DNA from: Nothopassalora personata
Lineage: Eukaryota; Ascomycota; Dothideomycetes; Mycosphaerellales; Mycosphaerellaceae
Reading direction: 5' to 3'
NCBI GenBank assembly: GCA_033816765.1
Contig: CM066294.1
Span: forward strand, 2,232,001-2,296,000
Length of the DNA: 64,000 bases
Position numbers and translations under genes: made by a program. The stretch's first letter is position 1; each line of letters starts with the position of its first letter. Shown one piece after another: positions 11,620 through 21,808 of the stretch. A model generated the notes under the pieces. That model was not told the DNA's origin, did no database searches, and saw only the letters and a list, made by a program, of their open reading frames with translations.

Positions 11620-12369
11620 ATGGCACCGACAGGAGACGCTTACGAAATCGACTGGGTCCTCTCAAACACCTCAACCATCCACATCGCCAACCACCGCGAC
11701 TGGTTCGTCGACTACGCACCAATCGAGACATTCTTCGAACATGCGTACCTGTCCTCAACAAATATCACGGCCCTCGGGATAGGGACTGTGCAGCTAGAGG
11801 TCAAGACTCACAGATCAAAGGACGAGTTCAGAACCTTAACTCTTCAGAACGTTCTCTACTGCCCATCGTCGACCGTCAACGTAATCGGCGAATCCATCTT
11901 CGACACTTTCCCCCAATGGAGCATCCACGACCTCCGCACCGACGATGGTGAAATCGGCATGATCTTCGATATAATCCGGAGACCCTCTAGCGAAGCAGTA
12001 CGGCAGAAAGTTTGGTTGAAAGGACACATGCCCGGCACTTCAAACCATGATCCGAACACTACAGATATGCTCAGTGCGGCCTGGTCTGATGAGGAGATTG
12101 TCAGATGTCAGAAAGAGCTACAGGACCGAGCACAAGCACAAAAGGGAGCACAGGAGCAGAAAGTGAAGGATCAAGAGCAAAGGTATACGCAAGTGGAGAA
12201 GCAGTGGCTGAAAGAGCATCACAAGAACGAGTATTTCTTCCTGAGAGATCATGGGCTGAGTGGTTATGAGAAAGGGGAGAGGGATCAGGGGAGGGATATT
12301 GTGAGGGCTTTGATGGAGAGGGATCCGGCGAGTCAGGTTTGCAAGAGGAGGAAATTTAGTGGGATGTAA
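11620..12369 (+). CDS. copia-protease-like beta-barrel protein, copy 1
   Basis: A 249-aa protein whose first 110 residues match the protease-like domain of copia Pol polyproteins. In order: DWVLSNTSTIHIANHRDWF, ALGIGTVQLEV and TLTLQNVLYCPSSTVNVI. In active elements the first motif is W-x-L-D-S-G-A-S-x-H. Here the Asp-Ser-Gly is replaced by Ser-Asn-Thr, so protease activity is unlikely. A Gln/Glu/Lys-rich linker follows, then a C-terminal module, YTQVEKQWLKEHHKNEYFFL then HGLSGYEKG, that is shared with copy 2. No gag, integrase or RT flanks it. I infer a host-domesticated retroelement domain of unknown function. ATG 11620 is chosen because copy 2 starts with the same MAPTG-AYE-DW sequence. Confidence 0.65.
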   Translation: MAPTGDAYEIDWVLSNTSTIHIANHRDWFVDYAPIETFFEHAYLSSTNITALGIGTVQLEVKTHRSKDEFRTLTLQNVLYCPSSTVNVIGESIFDTFPQWSIHDLRTDDGEIGMIFDIIRRPSSEAVRQKVWLKGHMPGTSNHDPNTTDMLSAAWSDEEIVRCQKELQDRAQAQKGAQEQKVKDQEQRYTQVEKQWLKEHHKNEYFFLRDHGLSGYEKGERDQGRDIVRALMERDPASQVCKRRKFSGM

Positions 12370-12716
12370 GGAGCGGGTCCTGTTTTGTGGGAAGCTGGAG
12401 GGAAGGATACGGCCGACTTCCTCATCTTTTCGGCCGGTGAATGGCAATGAATGAAAAGCGCGTGAACCCGCTCGACGTTACACGGATCCGGTTATAAACA
12501 TCAGCCGGGTTCAGGGGGGGTCCCTTCATTCGTTCCGATACATCATCCCCGCCTGCAAGACAACCTTGCCAACTTGCAAACAGACAAATTTCTTCATCAC
12601 TGTTCAGCTTCTTCTCCCTTTACGCTGGCCTTGTCGACACGTACTACCTGTTCATCACCACTTGGGGATACAAAAATTTCACTTCTAACCACTGTCCACC
12701 AGACAACACGAGCAGA

Positions 12717-13744
12717 ATGGCACCAACAGGCAAAGCCTACGAGATGGACTGGCGAGTTTCCAACAACTCCAACGTTCACGTAGTCAACGACCGCGAGTGG
12801 TTCACAAATTACAGCCGTTTCGAGACCTACGTCATCTCTTTCTACGGCTCGGAAGCGGCAGCAAGTCCAACAGGACTCTTACCCTACGGAACGTGCTGTA
12901 TTGCCCGAAAGCACCGTTCAACATAATCGACTCACCAATACTGGAAAGGTATCCTATCATGGACGCGCATGGCCTGAGGAGCAACACTGGTAATATCGGG
13001 CTGCTCTTCGACGAAATCAAGCTCGGTCCGATGCGGTCGGTGGGGAAAGTCTGGCTGAAGGGTCATCGCAAAGGCTTTACGACTGCCGATCCCAATGTGA
13101 TCGTCCTGTTCAATGCTACCTGGCCAGACACAGAGCGTGCTAGATGTCAGGCAGAACTGGAGTCGCAACTCAACGCCCTCGCTGCGACTGTGCACAACCT
13201 GAAGAGCCCCTCGAAAATGGAGACAGAGACCGCACTTCCCCATACGACAGTGCCTACTCCATCGAAGTCGACATCATCCAAGCAAACACCATCGCGCAAA
13301 ACTTCATCTCGCTACACGCAAGAAGAACAAGACTTCCTCAAGGAGCACCACCGAAGCGAGTATCACTTCCTACAGAGTCACGGCCTCAGCATATACGACG
13401 AAGATGACCGAGAGGTCGGACGAGAGATCCTTCGCGAGACCATGCAGGAGGATGACTCAAGCGAGGACAGCGAAGAGAACAGCTTCCTTGCTGATCTTGA
13501 GAGAGACCCGATGTCTCATGTTGCCGATCGCCACTTCAACGAGAAGGAACTGGACTGGATCGAGAGGCACTTCCGACACTCGGGCAATTTCCTCTACGCC
13601 CACGGTCTGAAGGCGTTCGATGATGACGATGCGAAGGAGGGCAAGCAGATTGTTGCTGCGATCCTCGAGCAGGAGGCTGAAGAGGAGGGTAAGAAGGAGC
13701 CCCTGGTCCTTCGCACCGGATATCTCAAGGTCGTGAAGAAATGA
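12717..13744 (+). CDS. copia-protease-like protein, copy 2, frame-disrupted
   Basis: Paralogue of the upstream gene. MAPTGKAYEMDWRVSNNSN starts at 12717, but that frame ends at 12926. The rest of the domain (NRTLTLRNVLYCPKAPFNII) lies in another frame, open to 13744. Compared with copy 1, some 25 residues including the GIGTV strand are missing near 12,830-12,865. No GT-AG intron restores the frame, so a small deletion is likely. The downstream frame nevertheless stays open for over 300 codons and ends with two related modules: FLKEHHRSEYHFLQSHGLS (about 13,335) and WIERHFRHSGNFLYAHGLK (about 13,558). It may be a pseudogene, a gene using a later start, or a sequence error. Confidence 0.5.
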
Positions 13745-13804
13745 AACATTAAGGCGCGTCTGCTGGAGTGGCTGAAAGGAAAGTGTGACAAGATTGCATT
13801 GCCG

Positions 13805-15337
13805 TTATCTGGCTCTGAGCTTCGCAGTCACACGTTTGCTCAGCCTCACGCTTGGTACATCGATCGCGTTGGTCATGAGCCAGGCCACCAGCAAAGTACT
13901 CGGTACAGCGACAGACAACATCACCATATATCTCAAGCTCAACCCTGGAGGACCTCTATCAGAGATGACAAAGGTGTGATCCCAGATGGTACCTTCCAGC
14001 GCTGGGTTCACATAGCCGCCGATGAGGGCCTTAAAGCGGTCTGCAAAGATACGACTCCAAGGCAGGTGGGTCAGATACAGTGAGAAGCTGATGCGACCGA
14101 GGAAATGGAGCACCCTGGAATCCAAGAGGTTTCGTATCGGTCTGATGCGAAGAATCGCACCTACGACCAGCAGGGATCCTATAGTCGTCCAGTATCTGTA
14201 GAATCGAGTGTCGTCAAAGCAGGCAGGTACCATACTGGTCAGCCAGTGCCAGCCTGGAGTGTTCTGCGAGTACCATTTGTGGTCGGGGAAGCCAGGCTCA
14301 GAGATAAGGTACAGTCCCATGATAAAGCATATGCATGCGAAGAGGCGATTGAGGACAGAACTAGTGGTTCGAGCAGACCGTGAAAGCTTCTCGGACGTCA
14401 GAGAGTTCGGATCGGCGACAGGCAGTATCGAGGCTGTCGCTAGAAGCTTAGGTCGGAACCAGATTCGAGAGACTGAATCGCGCACGTATTCTTCCACAGG
14501 CCACACGTCCAACAACGCCAGGTCCAAGCCCCAGATGAAGCACACCATGGTCCATTCGGCTGTCACTTGCAGCAACACACCCCCTCCGAAGAGCAATGTT
14601 ATAGCTATCATCATTTGCGCTCTGACCCCAGGACGGAGCAGCGCGCAAAACGAGAAACCGAGCAGCAACCCGTATATCAGAAGGCTACCCCTCAACTCCA
14701 CAGGCAATGTCCACATCGCCAAATTGTACGGATAATGCACATTCTCATGGTTTCCAAACGGGTTGAAGTAACTCAAGTTGCCGACGAAATTGTCGAGCTC
14801 ATCGATGAAGTTCCCTTTCGGAAAGGGTGGAAATCCAGCATCAATCACCACCAAGCCTGGAAACTGCAGAAGCACCACCTGCATTAATGTAATCGCCAGT
14901 GCTGGGGCATACAGCCGGATTGGTCTCCTCGCCATGGCCTCAAGCAGATTTCGTCTCTCGTCAGCTGCCTTGCTTCTCCCGTTTCGCAGTCTTGTCAAGG
15001 GTCCAATGCTGAGAGCGTAGCCACTGATTACGAAGAAGATTGACACAGCGGCATTGCCGCCGCTCCAGATGAGTCGGATGATGGGAAAGGAGGTCACATG
15101 CCAGTGTCCGTCTTGTCCGAATCCGTATTCGTGCTGCGAATGGGTCATGTCCGGGGTAAGGTGGTGGATGAAGACGAGAAATGCTGCGAGGCCGCGCAGA
15201 CCGTCTAGACATTTTGTTCGCGGACCTTCTTTGAAAGTCGTGTCGATTGGGGCTTCAGGGTGTTGGATTGTCATGGTCGAATCTCTCTTGTTCTCCGCGG
15301 AATCCATCTCATAGGGTCGTTCAAGGGCAGTTGCCAT
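13805..15337 (-). CDS. Acyltransferase 3 family membrane protein
   Basis: A 510-aa polytopic protein. The N-terminus after about residue 40 reads CLDGLRGLAAFLVFIHH, the acyltransferase-3 signature with the catalytic-type His. SIFFVISGYALS and the Arg-rich MARRPIRLYAPAL loop follow. Multiple hydrophobic segments run to the end, and FLGRISFSLYLTHLPW marks the conserved C-terminal helices. Members move acetyl or other acyl groups onto sugars, lipids or small molecules at membranes, and fungal ones are sometimes linked to secondary metabolites. No biosynthetic cluster surrounds this one, so the acceptor is unknown. The frame is uninterrupted. Confidence 0.88.
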   Translation of the reverse strand: MATALERPYEMDSAENKRDSTMTIQHPEAPIDTTFKEGPRTKCLDGLRGLAAFLVFIHHLTPDMTHSQHEYGFGQDGHWHVTSFPIIRLIWSGGNAAVSIFFVISGYALSIGPLTRLRNGRSKAADERRNLLEAMARRPIRLYAPALAITLMQVVLLQFPGLVVIDAGFPPFPKGNFIDELDNFVGNLSYFNPFGNHENVHYPYNLAMWTLPVELRGSLLIYGLLLGFSFCALLRPGVRAQMMIAITLLFGGGVLLQVTAEWTMVCFIWGLDLALLDVWPVEEYVRDSVSRIWFRPKLLATASILPVADPNSLTSEKLSRSARTTSSVLNRLFACICFIMGLYLISEPGFPDHKWYSQNTPGWHWLTSMVPACFDDTRFYRYWTTIGSLLVVGAILRIRPIRNLLDSRVLHFLGRISFSLYLTHLPWSRIFADRFKALIGGYVNPALEGTIWDHTFVISDRGPPGLSLRYMVMLSVAVPSTLLVAWLMTNAIDVPSVRLSKRVTAKLRAR

Positions 15338-15935
15338 GGATCTTGCACAGTGCTTGTCGGAGTCGCGAAGACTTGAGTGAGTGAATGAATGGGAATCTCA
15401 CTGTCCGGGACCTGACCTGGGGCAAGCGAAGTCCCTATTCACTGATTCAGCTTCAGCGCGGGATTGAAAAGGGTCATCTTGTTTACTAGGGTCGCTTGAC
15501 TTTGGGTGCAGTAGACAATGTTTTCTCGCTTGTGGCTTCATCCCGCCTTGCACAGGCACGATACAGCCTCGATCGCATGACTTGAGTATGGCTTGAGTAT
15601 GGCTTGAGTATGGCTTGGATATGGCTTACACAGAGTTGGTCTAGGTTGTTCGACGCTTTATGAAAGTTGATGCATGGCTTATGAGGCCCAAGCTCAGCTG
15701 CATGTGACGGCCCCGCAGATGTGGAAAGTCTGTCCACGCAAGCCACGAAACGCCATCCATTCGGCCAGACCTGAACTTTATTCATCATTGTTCGGGCTTC
15801 TCGTGCACCCTGAACAGAATGTGAGACGGCCAGGCGAAATGTCATCCGGCAAGAAGGTGGGTGGACGTTTTTCGGAAGTTCACTCCTTTGCTTCCCTCCT
15901 TCCCCAGGTATCTGATTTTCAGCAAGAGCATCACG
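15338..15935. other. intergenic region with an 11-bp tandem repeat
   Basis: Divergent spacer between the acyltransferase (minus) and the mannosyltransferase (plus). It contains about four tandem copies of an 11-bp unit (cttgagtatgg) at 15,581-15,624. No coding signal. Confidence 0.6.
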
Positions 15936-17207
15936 ATGCCATCGATGCGCTTTCGTACACTGGTGGCTGTAGGAGCCCTGTTGTTTGTGCTCGTTCTGCT
16001 CGTTAGCCGGACTGGACGGTCGTCTTTAGAGAATCTGGCCGGAAGCTCGTCCACCACACAGATATGGGCCAGCACTATTGCTGCTACGGGCAGTCTACTC
16101 GTACGGCCCGGCAAAGATATCAGTTTCAGTTCCAGGCGGTCGCTCATGAACGCGACCTTCGTATCTCTGGTCCGAAATTCCGAACTGGAAGGGATGCTGA
16201 GCAGCATCAGGCAGGTGGAGGAAAGGTTCAATCACAACTACCACTACGACTGGGTCTTTCTGAACGACGATGATTTCACCGAGCAGTTCATAGATGCGGC
16301 AACGGAAGCGACGTCTGGTCGAGCTAGGTTCGGCAAGATCGAGAAAGAGCAGTGGGGCTATCCCGGCGGAATTGACCTACAGGTTGCCGCAGAAGCTAGA
16401 GAAAACATGGGCAAGCAGGAAAACGGAGGCATTCCATATGGCTCGAGTGAGTCCTATCGACATATGTGTCGATATCAGTCTGGCTTCTTCTACCGCCACC
16501 CACTGGTTCTCGATTACGACTGGTACTGGAGAGTTGAGCCCAACATCGAGCTGTTCTGCGATCTTCCCTATGATCCATTTAGATACATGGCGGAGCATGG
16601 ACAGAAGTACAGCTTCGTGATTTCGATGAACGAAATCAGCCGGACAGTGCCTAGTCTCTGGACGCATGTACGGGGCTTCATGGCCGACTTTCCTCAGCAC
16701 CTGAGCAACGACAGTCATCTAGCCTTCCTGTCGGAGGACGGGGGCGTGACTACCAATTACTGCCACTTCTGGGACAACTTCGAGATTGCGGACCTACGAT
16801 GGTTCCGCAGTGAAGCCTACAACGACTTTTTCAACTACCTTGACGCTGCCGGCGGCTTCTTCTACGAGCGATGGGGAGACGCCAGCGTTCATTCCATTGC
16901 GGCTTCACTTCTTCTCGACAAGGGACAGATACACTTTTTTGACGACATTGGTTATTGGCATGCTCCAGTCATGAGCTGTCCGAGGAGTGCAGCCAAGCGG
17001 AAGCAACTGAATTGTCGATGTGGTGCAGAGAATAACATGGACTGGGCCCCTTCCTGTAAGTCGTCCCTTACCTCTTTAGGTCCTACGACGTTGACCCCTA
17101 CTAATCTGACTCTCGCAGGCACAAAGCGTTTCTTTGAGGCTGCTAGGATTGAGTTTCCTGAGGGCTTCGATCGTAATGTGCCGCCTGAGCCAGGGCTGTT
17201 GCGATGA
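15936..17207 (+). CDS. Alpha-1,2-mannosyltransferase, KRE2/KTR (GT15) family
   Basis: GT15 enzymes add alpha-1,2-mannose to O- and N-linked glycans in the Golgi using GDP-mannose and manganese. It is a type II membrane protein: MPSMRFRTLVAVGALLFVL is a short cytosolic tail plus signal anchor. The conserved core reads NHNYHYDWVFLNDDDF, RYQSGFFYRHPLV, YDWYWRVEPNIELFCD, FWDNFEIADLRWFRS and FFYERWGDASVHSI. A 63-bp intron (17,056-17,118) has a TACTAAT-like branch site and is a multiple of three, so the frame reads through it. Removing it joins the C-terminal CRCG...DWAPSC to TKRFFEAAR, as the family requires. The mature product is 402 aa. Confidence 0.93.
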   Translation: MPSMRFRTLVAVGALLFVLVLLVSRTGRSSLENLAGSSSTTQIWASTIAATGSLLVRPGKDISFSSRRSLMNATFVSLVRNSELEGMLSSIRQVEERFNHNYHYDWVFLNDDDFTEQFIDAATEATSGRARFGKIEKEQWGYPGGIDLQVAAEARENMGKQENGGIPYGSSESYRHMCRYQSGFFYRHPLVLDYDWYWRVEPNIELFCDLPYDPFRYMAEHGQKYSFVISMNEISRTVPSLWTHVRGFMADFPQHLSNDSHLAFLSEDGGVTTNYCHFWDNFEIADLRWFRSEAYNDFFNYLDAAGGFFYERWGDASVHSIAASLLLDKGQIHFFDDIGYWHAPVMSCPRSAAKRKQLNCRCGAENNMDWAPSCKSSLTSLGPTTLTPTNLTLAGTKRFFEAARIEFPEGFDRNVPPEPGLLR

Positions 17208-17652
17208 CAACAGCTATCTGTCCATAGTAATCCAAGTCCGCTTAGGTGCATTCTCATGTACCCAAAAGTTGGTAAACGTGTACCCGAATCTTTGTGGTTG
17301 CGCTTCAGCCACGTGTAGAGCATCCGCTACGCCAGATTTAAGCTTCCGACCGACAGCTTGCGAGACACATGGCTGACGGCTTAGTGGAGGTGGATCTGGA
17401 TGCTGGCGATGGCATGGCGGTCGGTGACTTATCATGGTCAAGCCGAAGAATTGAAAGTTTCGGAAAGCTGAATCCTGCATACGATATAATATGCACGTGG
17501 GCCAGATCCTGCTAGTCTCCGCCTAGACCTGTGGCGCATGTGATGGCGCATAGCTTTCGGATGTGGAACGTAGCCGCATACCATTATCGTTCCCATATAC
17601 CTCCGCCGTCAAGTATCATTCCACATATTCCCTCTCCATCAACCTTATCACC
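17208..17652. other. intergenic region
   Basis: No gene seen. It is the 3' flank of the mannosyltransferase and the probable promoter of the small secreted protein gene. Confidence 0.6.
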
Positions 17653-17988
17653 ATGCGCTACAATCATCTTTGGCTCTTTGCCGTCAGTGCCTTTGGCGCT
17701 GTGGCCGCTCCTACTCCTAATGCCTCATCAGACGCTTAAACAGAAGCTTTGCCGGCTGCGCCTCCAGATGCTCTTGCAAATACACCCCCAGTCGCAGTCC
17801 CATTGTCAGAACTTAAGGGACCAGATCTTGAGGAACGAGCTGCCTCTCCAGCGGAACAGTGTACAGCTTGTCCAGCAATCCTGAAGCGAGAGCTTGCGCC
17901 ATTTGCGGGAATGTCGCTCGCGAAGGAGTACTGTGCGGGCACGGCATCCAAAGAATCCGTAAAGCAAAGACGGACTGATGATCATTAA
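17653..17988 (+). pseudogene. small secreted protein with in-frame stop
   Basis: ATG 17653 opens a textbook signal peptide, MRYNHLWLFAVSAFGAVAAP, followed by a short Thr/Asn/Ser segment. A TAA stop (17737-17739) then interrupts the frame. The same frame continues open for 82 codons after the stop, with LSELKGPDLEERAASPAEQ, a CTAC pair, a possible KR processing site and a final Cys. The total would be about 111 residues. No intron fits around the stop. I read it as a nonsense-inactivated secreted or effector-like protein. An assembly error or stop readthrough are alternatives. Confidence 0.55.
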
Positions 17989-18670
17989 ATACGGTGAAAT
18001 CCTCCCGCATTCGCCTTTATAGTCGAAAATACTGCCGTGTCCACATTATGTAAAAAGTGACTGCCGTATCCACCTATTATCATTAAAACACACTCCGTTC
18101 TATCTCAACTCCCAAAATCTAAACTCAGCATTGAATACGTGACATGGATCCTCCATTTCCGTCTGCGTGCAGTTGATAGAATAGCCCATGAGTGATCTTC
18201 GATGACTGGTGATTCTGCAATGCGAGGATGGTCAATTTCTGTTGGGTGGATTATGCTTGCCAGGTCTACTGCCTGCTATAATCAACTATACTTTATCGGC
18301 CGATGTGCGAGCTCAACTTGAGTCAGCACAGCTTCAAGATCCCATGCTTGTGAAAGCAGGTTCTAGTATGAAGCGTCGAGGGTGATGCTCGCTTCTCTTC
18401 GAGTGATTTGGTCTTCAGAACAGTGGGGTTGATCAGTAAGAGCTGGCATGTACTCATACAGCACTGTCAAAGCTGCTTCCGCGCATTGTGGGTCATCTTT
18501 CAAAAGCTACTGCCTCATGTTTCCCCAACTCTACTGCTGCAAGTCCAATCCAATTGAGCTCTTCTTGCTGCGCCATATATAATACACTCTCCTGTTGATG
18601 TGAGGGGACGGGCAGGGGCGTGGGCATTCCATGCGCCTGGCTCTCTGTACTCGTCGTAGCTACCATGCAG
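17989..18670. other. intergenic, no supportable gene
   Basis: AT-richer spacer with no domain-bearing frame. The phrase ctgccgtgtccac recurs as ctgccgtatccac about 30 bases apart near 18,030-18,075. Confidence 0.5.
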
Positions 18671-19107
18671 CTACAAGCCTTTGCCAACAATGGCGGCATA
18701 AGATGAGCACCTTCCTGCCTGCCGTACATCCAGTCTATACGTGGAGGTAAGGGTGTTGCTTGAGTCTTTCTTAACGACGTTTGCGTGAAGTTGGCAGACG
18801 CATTTCTGGGTCCAATCAGATTTGATCAAGGCAGGCCGCTCGAGGTTACTCACGAAGACAGATTGTGTTCTTCAGTTGGTGAACTCTGTGGCTGCTGCGA
18901 TCTTTGCAAGTACGAAGTGCACAACTCCATTGTTTGAGGGCGTGGGAGCCATGTGGTGACGGCGAAACTGACGACCGTACATCCAAGGCTTCCACTCTTG
19001 GTTTCGAAAGTTGGGCCAGCAGGCCTTGATTCGGACGAGCATGTAATGCCAACGATAGATAGGCAGAGAGTGACGATTGCAATTGCGTTGACTGTGGACT
19101 TCGACAT
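18671..19107 (-). CDS. candidate small secreted protein, two exons
   Basis: ATG at 19107 opens MSKSTVNAIAIVTLCLSIVG, a plausible signal peptide, then a Ser/Pro/Thr-rich region with scattered Cys. The first exon ends at a good GTGAGT donor (18,853). Splicing to the TATAG acceptor at 18,735 keeps the frame and adds LDVRQAGRCSSYAAIVGKGL before a stop, for a total of 105 aa. The 119-bp intron is longer than its neighbours here. The product matches no family I know. The region has competing frames on both strands, so this is tentative. Confidence 0.25.
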
Positions 19108-21272
19108 GGTGGGAGACTCGGTGAAACCTTGCGTTGATGGAGGTGAGAGCAAGAGAAACCATCAGTATACATTTTTCTGCTGGCATGACTTCCACGAACA
19201 AGGCCATGGCAGAAGTGAGTTGAAGGTACCGCAACTACTTCCATGGCCACGTTCGAGGCGTGTAGTCGAAGAGCTGCATGCAGAGAGCTGTTAGCGACGA
19301 CGCCGTCGTTAAAGTTGCGAGTCGAAACCACGTGCGACTGCTTCGGTAGGTCTGCTAGCTTGTGGCGCTCGCGCTGCAGTAGCTTCGAACCTTAATCTGA
19401 TCGCCCATGTATGTGGATGGTCATGCTTGGCAGTGGTCTGATCTCCTCTTCTCGGCAGTAGGTCAAGATAAATGCAAGGTGACAGGCGTACATATCCGGT
19501 GGCAGTACCGTTATCTATACTGAACGTGGTAGACCAGGCCACGTACCGGGTTCCATGGTCGACAAATTGGTTGGTCATGCTGTATCCACGGACAGATTAC
19601 TCATGCACATCCATACTACTTTGTCTTCTCCAGTTGCCCGTCACTGGAGCAGCAAGCTGATGCAAAGTGGACCAGATGCGTTGCACAATGTTGGCCCAGC
19701 ATGGGAGCATATGGCGAGCTCGACGTGACGTGCAAGCTCGATACGGCACCGCGAAACTTTCTCACGTGAATCTGGCCAATGTCGAGTGCAGCCACTGGCG
19801 AGCATACAGGGGATTGACGCTGAACTCGTGCCCAAAAGGTAGAAACCGGCGCACGTTGCAGTATATACAAGCTGGCAGTGTGGTTTATTGCTGTTGCTAT
19901 CCCGTCATGGACGCCACGGTGGGCCATTCGCCGGGAAATAGAGGGCACTCGTGCTAGGAAATGGATCGGGTGCGTGTCTTGTGGTGTGATATGGGACAAT
20001 ACAACGTTTTATTAGAGTCACTGTGACATAGGCTTATCTCAGCACACACCCAAGGGCACCATGTTTTTACTCACGGTTCGCGCTTGACAGCAAGCTCGCG
20101 GGTAGGATTCGCAGCGGTCTCCACTCCGTGATGTGGACCATGTGGGAGGCCGTGACTGACGGTAAATAATTACGATTGAGCTTTTTCTACTTTTCTTCTT
20201 CTCGGGGAACCAGCGCTGCGTACATTGGCTTTCTTTTCCTTACTCATAGTTTGTTCAATTGTACAGTCTTCCACATCAAGTTCGTTGCTCGCCCCTCCAT
20301 GATCGTCGCAGATTCCGTCTTCTTGCTTGAGATGTTGATTCGATGCGCGTCCCTGCTACCCGTTTGAGAAGGCTCGACGGAGACAGCTCGGTTGTAAGCC
20401 TGCAAACTCTCGAATCAGGGTACCCACACTCGATTTTGCTGCGACGACCCGCTTTGTCAAACCGAATCCACAATAAATGGGCGTCAACAAATGCTGCGCG
20501 CCAGTCGGAGCGGCGAGGCCACCCCTCGTTCCTCAAGATCACCAAGACCTCAGCATCCGCACCGAGCTTTATCGCCACCAACACTCTCCCTTCCCCATCT
20601 ACCGACCCCTTCCTCAAGCACTGAAGTGTCACAAGACCATGCCGGAAAGCCGCGCGATATTCAGAACCTTCCAAGTACCACGTATCTACAAACACGCGTC
20701 GTTTGTGATCCATTCCGCAACTGTTTCGCCCATCAACAACGCCAGTTCACGCACAAGTGGCAGCCATTTCCCCTACCAGGACCATCCCAGCCCACCGGGT
20801 TGAACACCCGTCATGATCGAAACTCAAATCCAGATAGATCCTATACTTTTTCGCCGCTCGATATCCACTTGTATCAAATCCATCAGCAGGCCCTGTAATG
20901 TTCTTTCCGTGCAAGTGCCTGTGCTATAAGTGTCCGGAAAAATCCTTGCCGTGATTCGTGGTCCTCGCATGTTCGAGCATGTTTTGGGAGGGATGTTTGC
21001 ACAGGATGATTGCTGATCGCTCTTACACTTGAAGGCTGTGCTGCGAGTTTGGACTCCACGTGTAGGTGTCGCACCAGAGTCGCGGGATGGTGATGCAGTT
21101 TCTGTAATCGTACTGGGCAAGTCGATGGGTTCAAGTGACCGTGCTGTTGGAGGTAGTAGTGAGGTGGTATAAAAGTGGTTGCAATCGTCCAGATCATGGC
21201 GCCTCACCATCGACCATCCATCTGTATAAGCTTCTTCTTGTACAGTGATACACATCAGCATTTCCATCCACC
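19108..21272. other. 2.2-kb stretch without a supportable gene
   Basis: Several overlapping frames of 90-160 codons occur on both strands (notably 20,276-20,898). None has a recognisable domain, and they overlap one another, so I annotate none. The last hundred bases are the likely promoter of the downstream Cys-rich secreted gene. Confidence 0.4.
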
Positions 21273-21808
21273 ATGCATTTCCAGAAAGCAGCAACCATGC
21301 TCGCATTGGCCGTCGCCGTCTCTGCTAAGTTGTCTCCGCGCCAGCAGAGCGAGATCGACTTTGCAGGTGACATTCCGGTCAGACTTCTTCAGAATCTTGG
21401 TCTCGAGAAGCGTGCTCACATTGCAACAGGACCAATGTACTGACGATGATGCCTGCAAAAACTTCATCAACACTGCAGCGGATTGTGAGCGCGATCTCAG
21501 CGTGCCGTTCCCACAGGACGACAATTACCTCGACTGCATTTGCGAGGACAAGGACGAGCTCAAGCAGTGTTACACAGGCTGTGTCCGCGCCAACAAGCAA
21601 GGAGGAGGTGAGTTACATGCCATGCAGCTGTGGTGCCGAGGAAGTGCTGACCCATGTTCCAGATATCAAGACAGCTTACCAGCTTTGCTACACGAACCGC
21701 AGCGGTGGTGGTGGTGGTCGTCGTGACGGCCGTGGCGGTTCTCGATCTCGCCCACAGGACTGGCAGGATAACTATGACGAGTATAACGACGATGGCTACA
21801 AGGCCTAA
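21273..21808 (+). CDS. small cysteine-rich secreted protein (effector-like)
   Basis: Three exons (21273-21377, 21430-21607, 21663-21808) with 52- and 55-bp introns give 142 aa. A signal peptide, MHFQKAATMLALAVAVSA, is followed by a short linker. A domain of eight cysteines runs from DQCTDDDACKNFI through DNYLDCICEDKDELKQC and YTGCVRANKQ to YQLCYTN. The tail is low-complexity, with Gly/Arg repeats and Asp/Tyr-rich residues. The first donor is GTCAGA, weaker than usual, but it is the only choice I found that keeps both the signal peptide and the Cys domain in frame. Function unknown; size, secretion signal and even Cys count fit fungal effector or surface proteins. Confidence 0.65.

Noticed and set aside
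18846..19331. Two longer overlapping minus frames (161 and 120 codons)
   Set aside because: They overlap each other and the more plausible signal-peptide frame, with no domain in either.
20276..20898. Overlapping frames of 93-145 codons on both strands
   Set aside because: They overlap in three frames and none has a domain, signal peptide or splice support.
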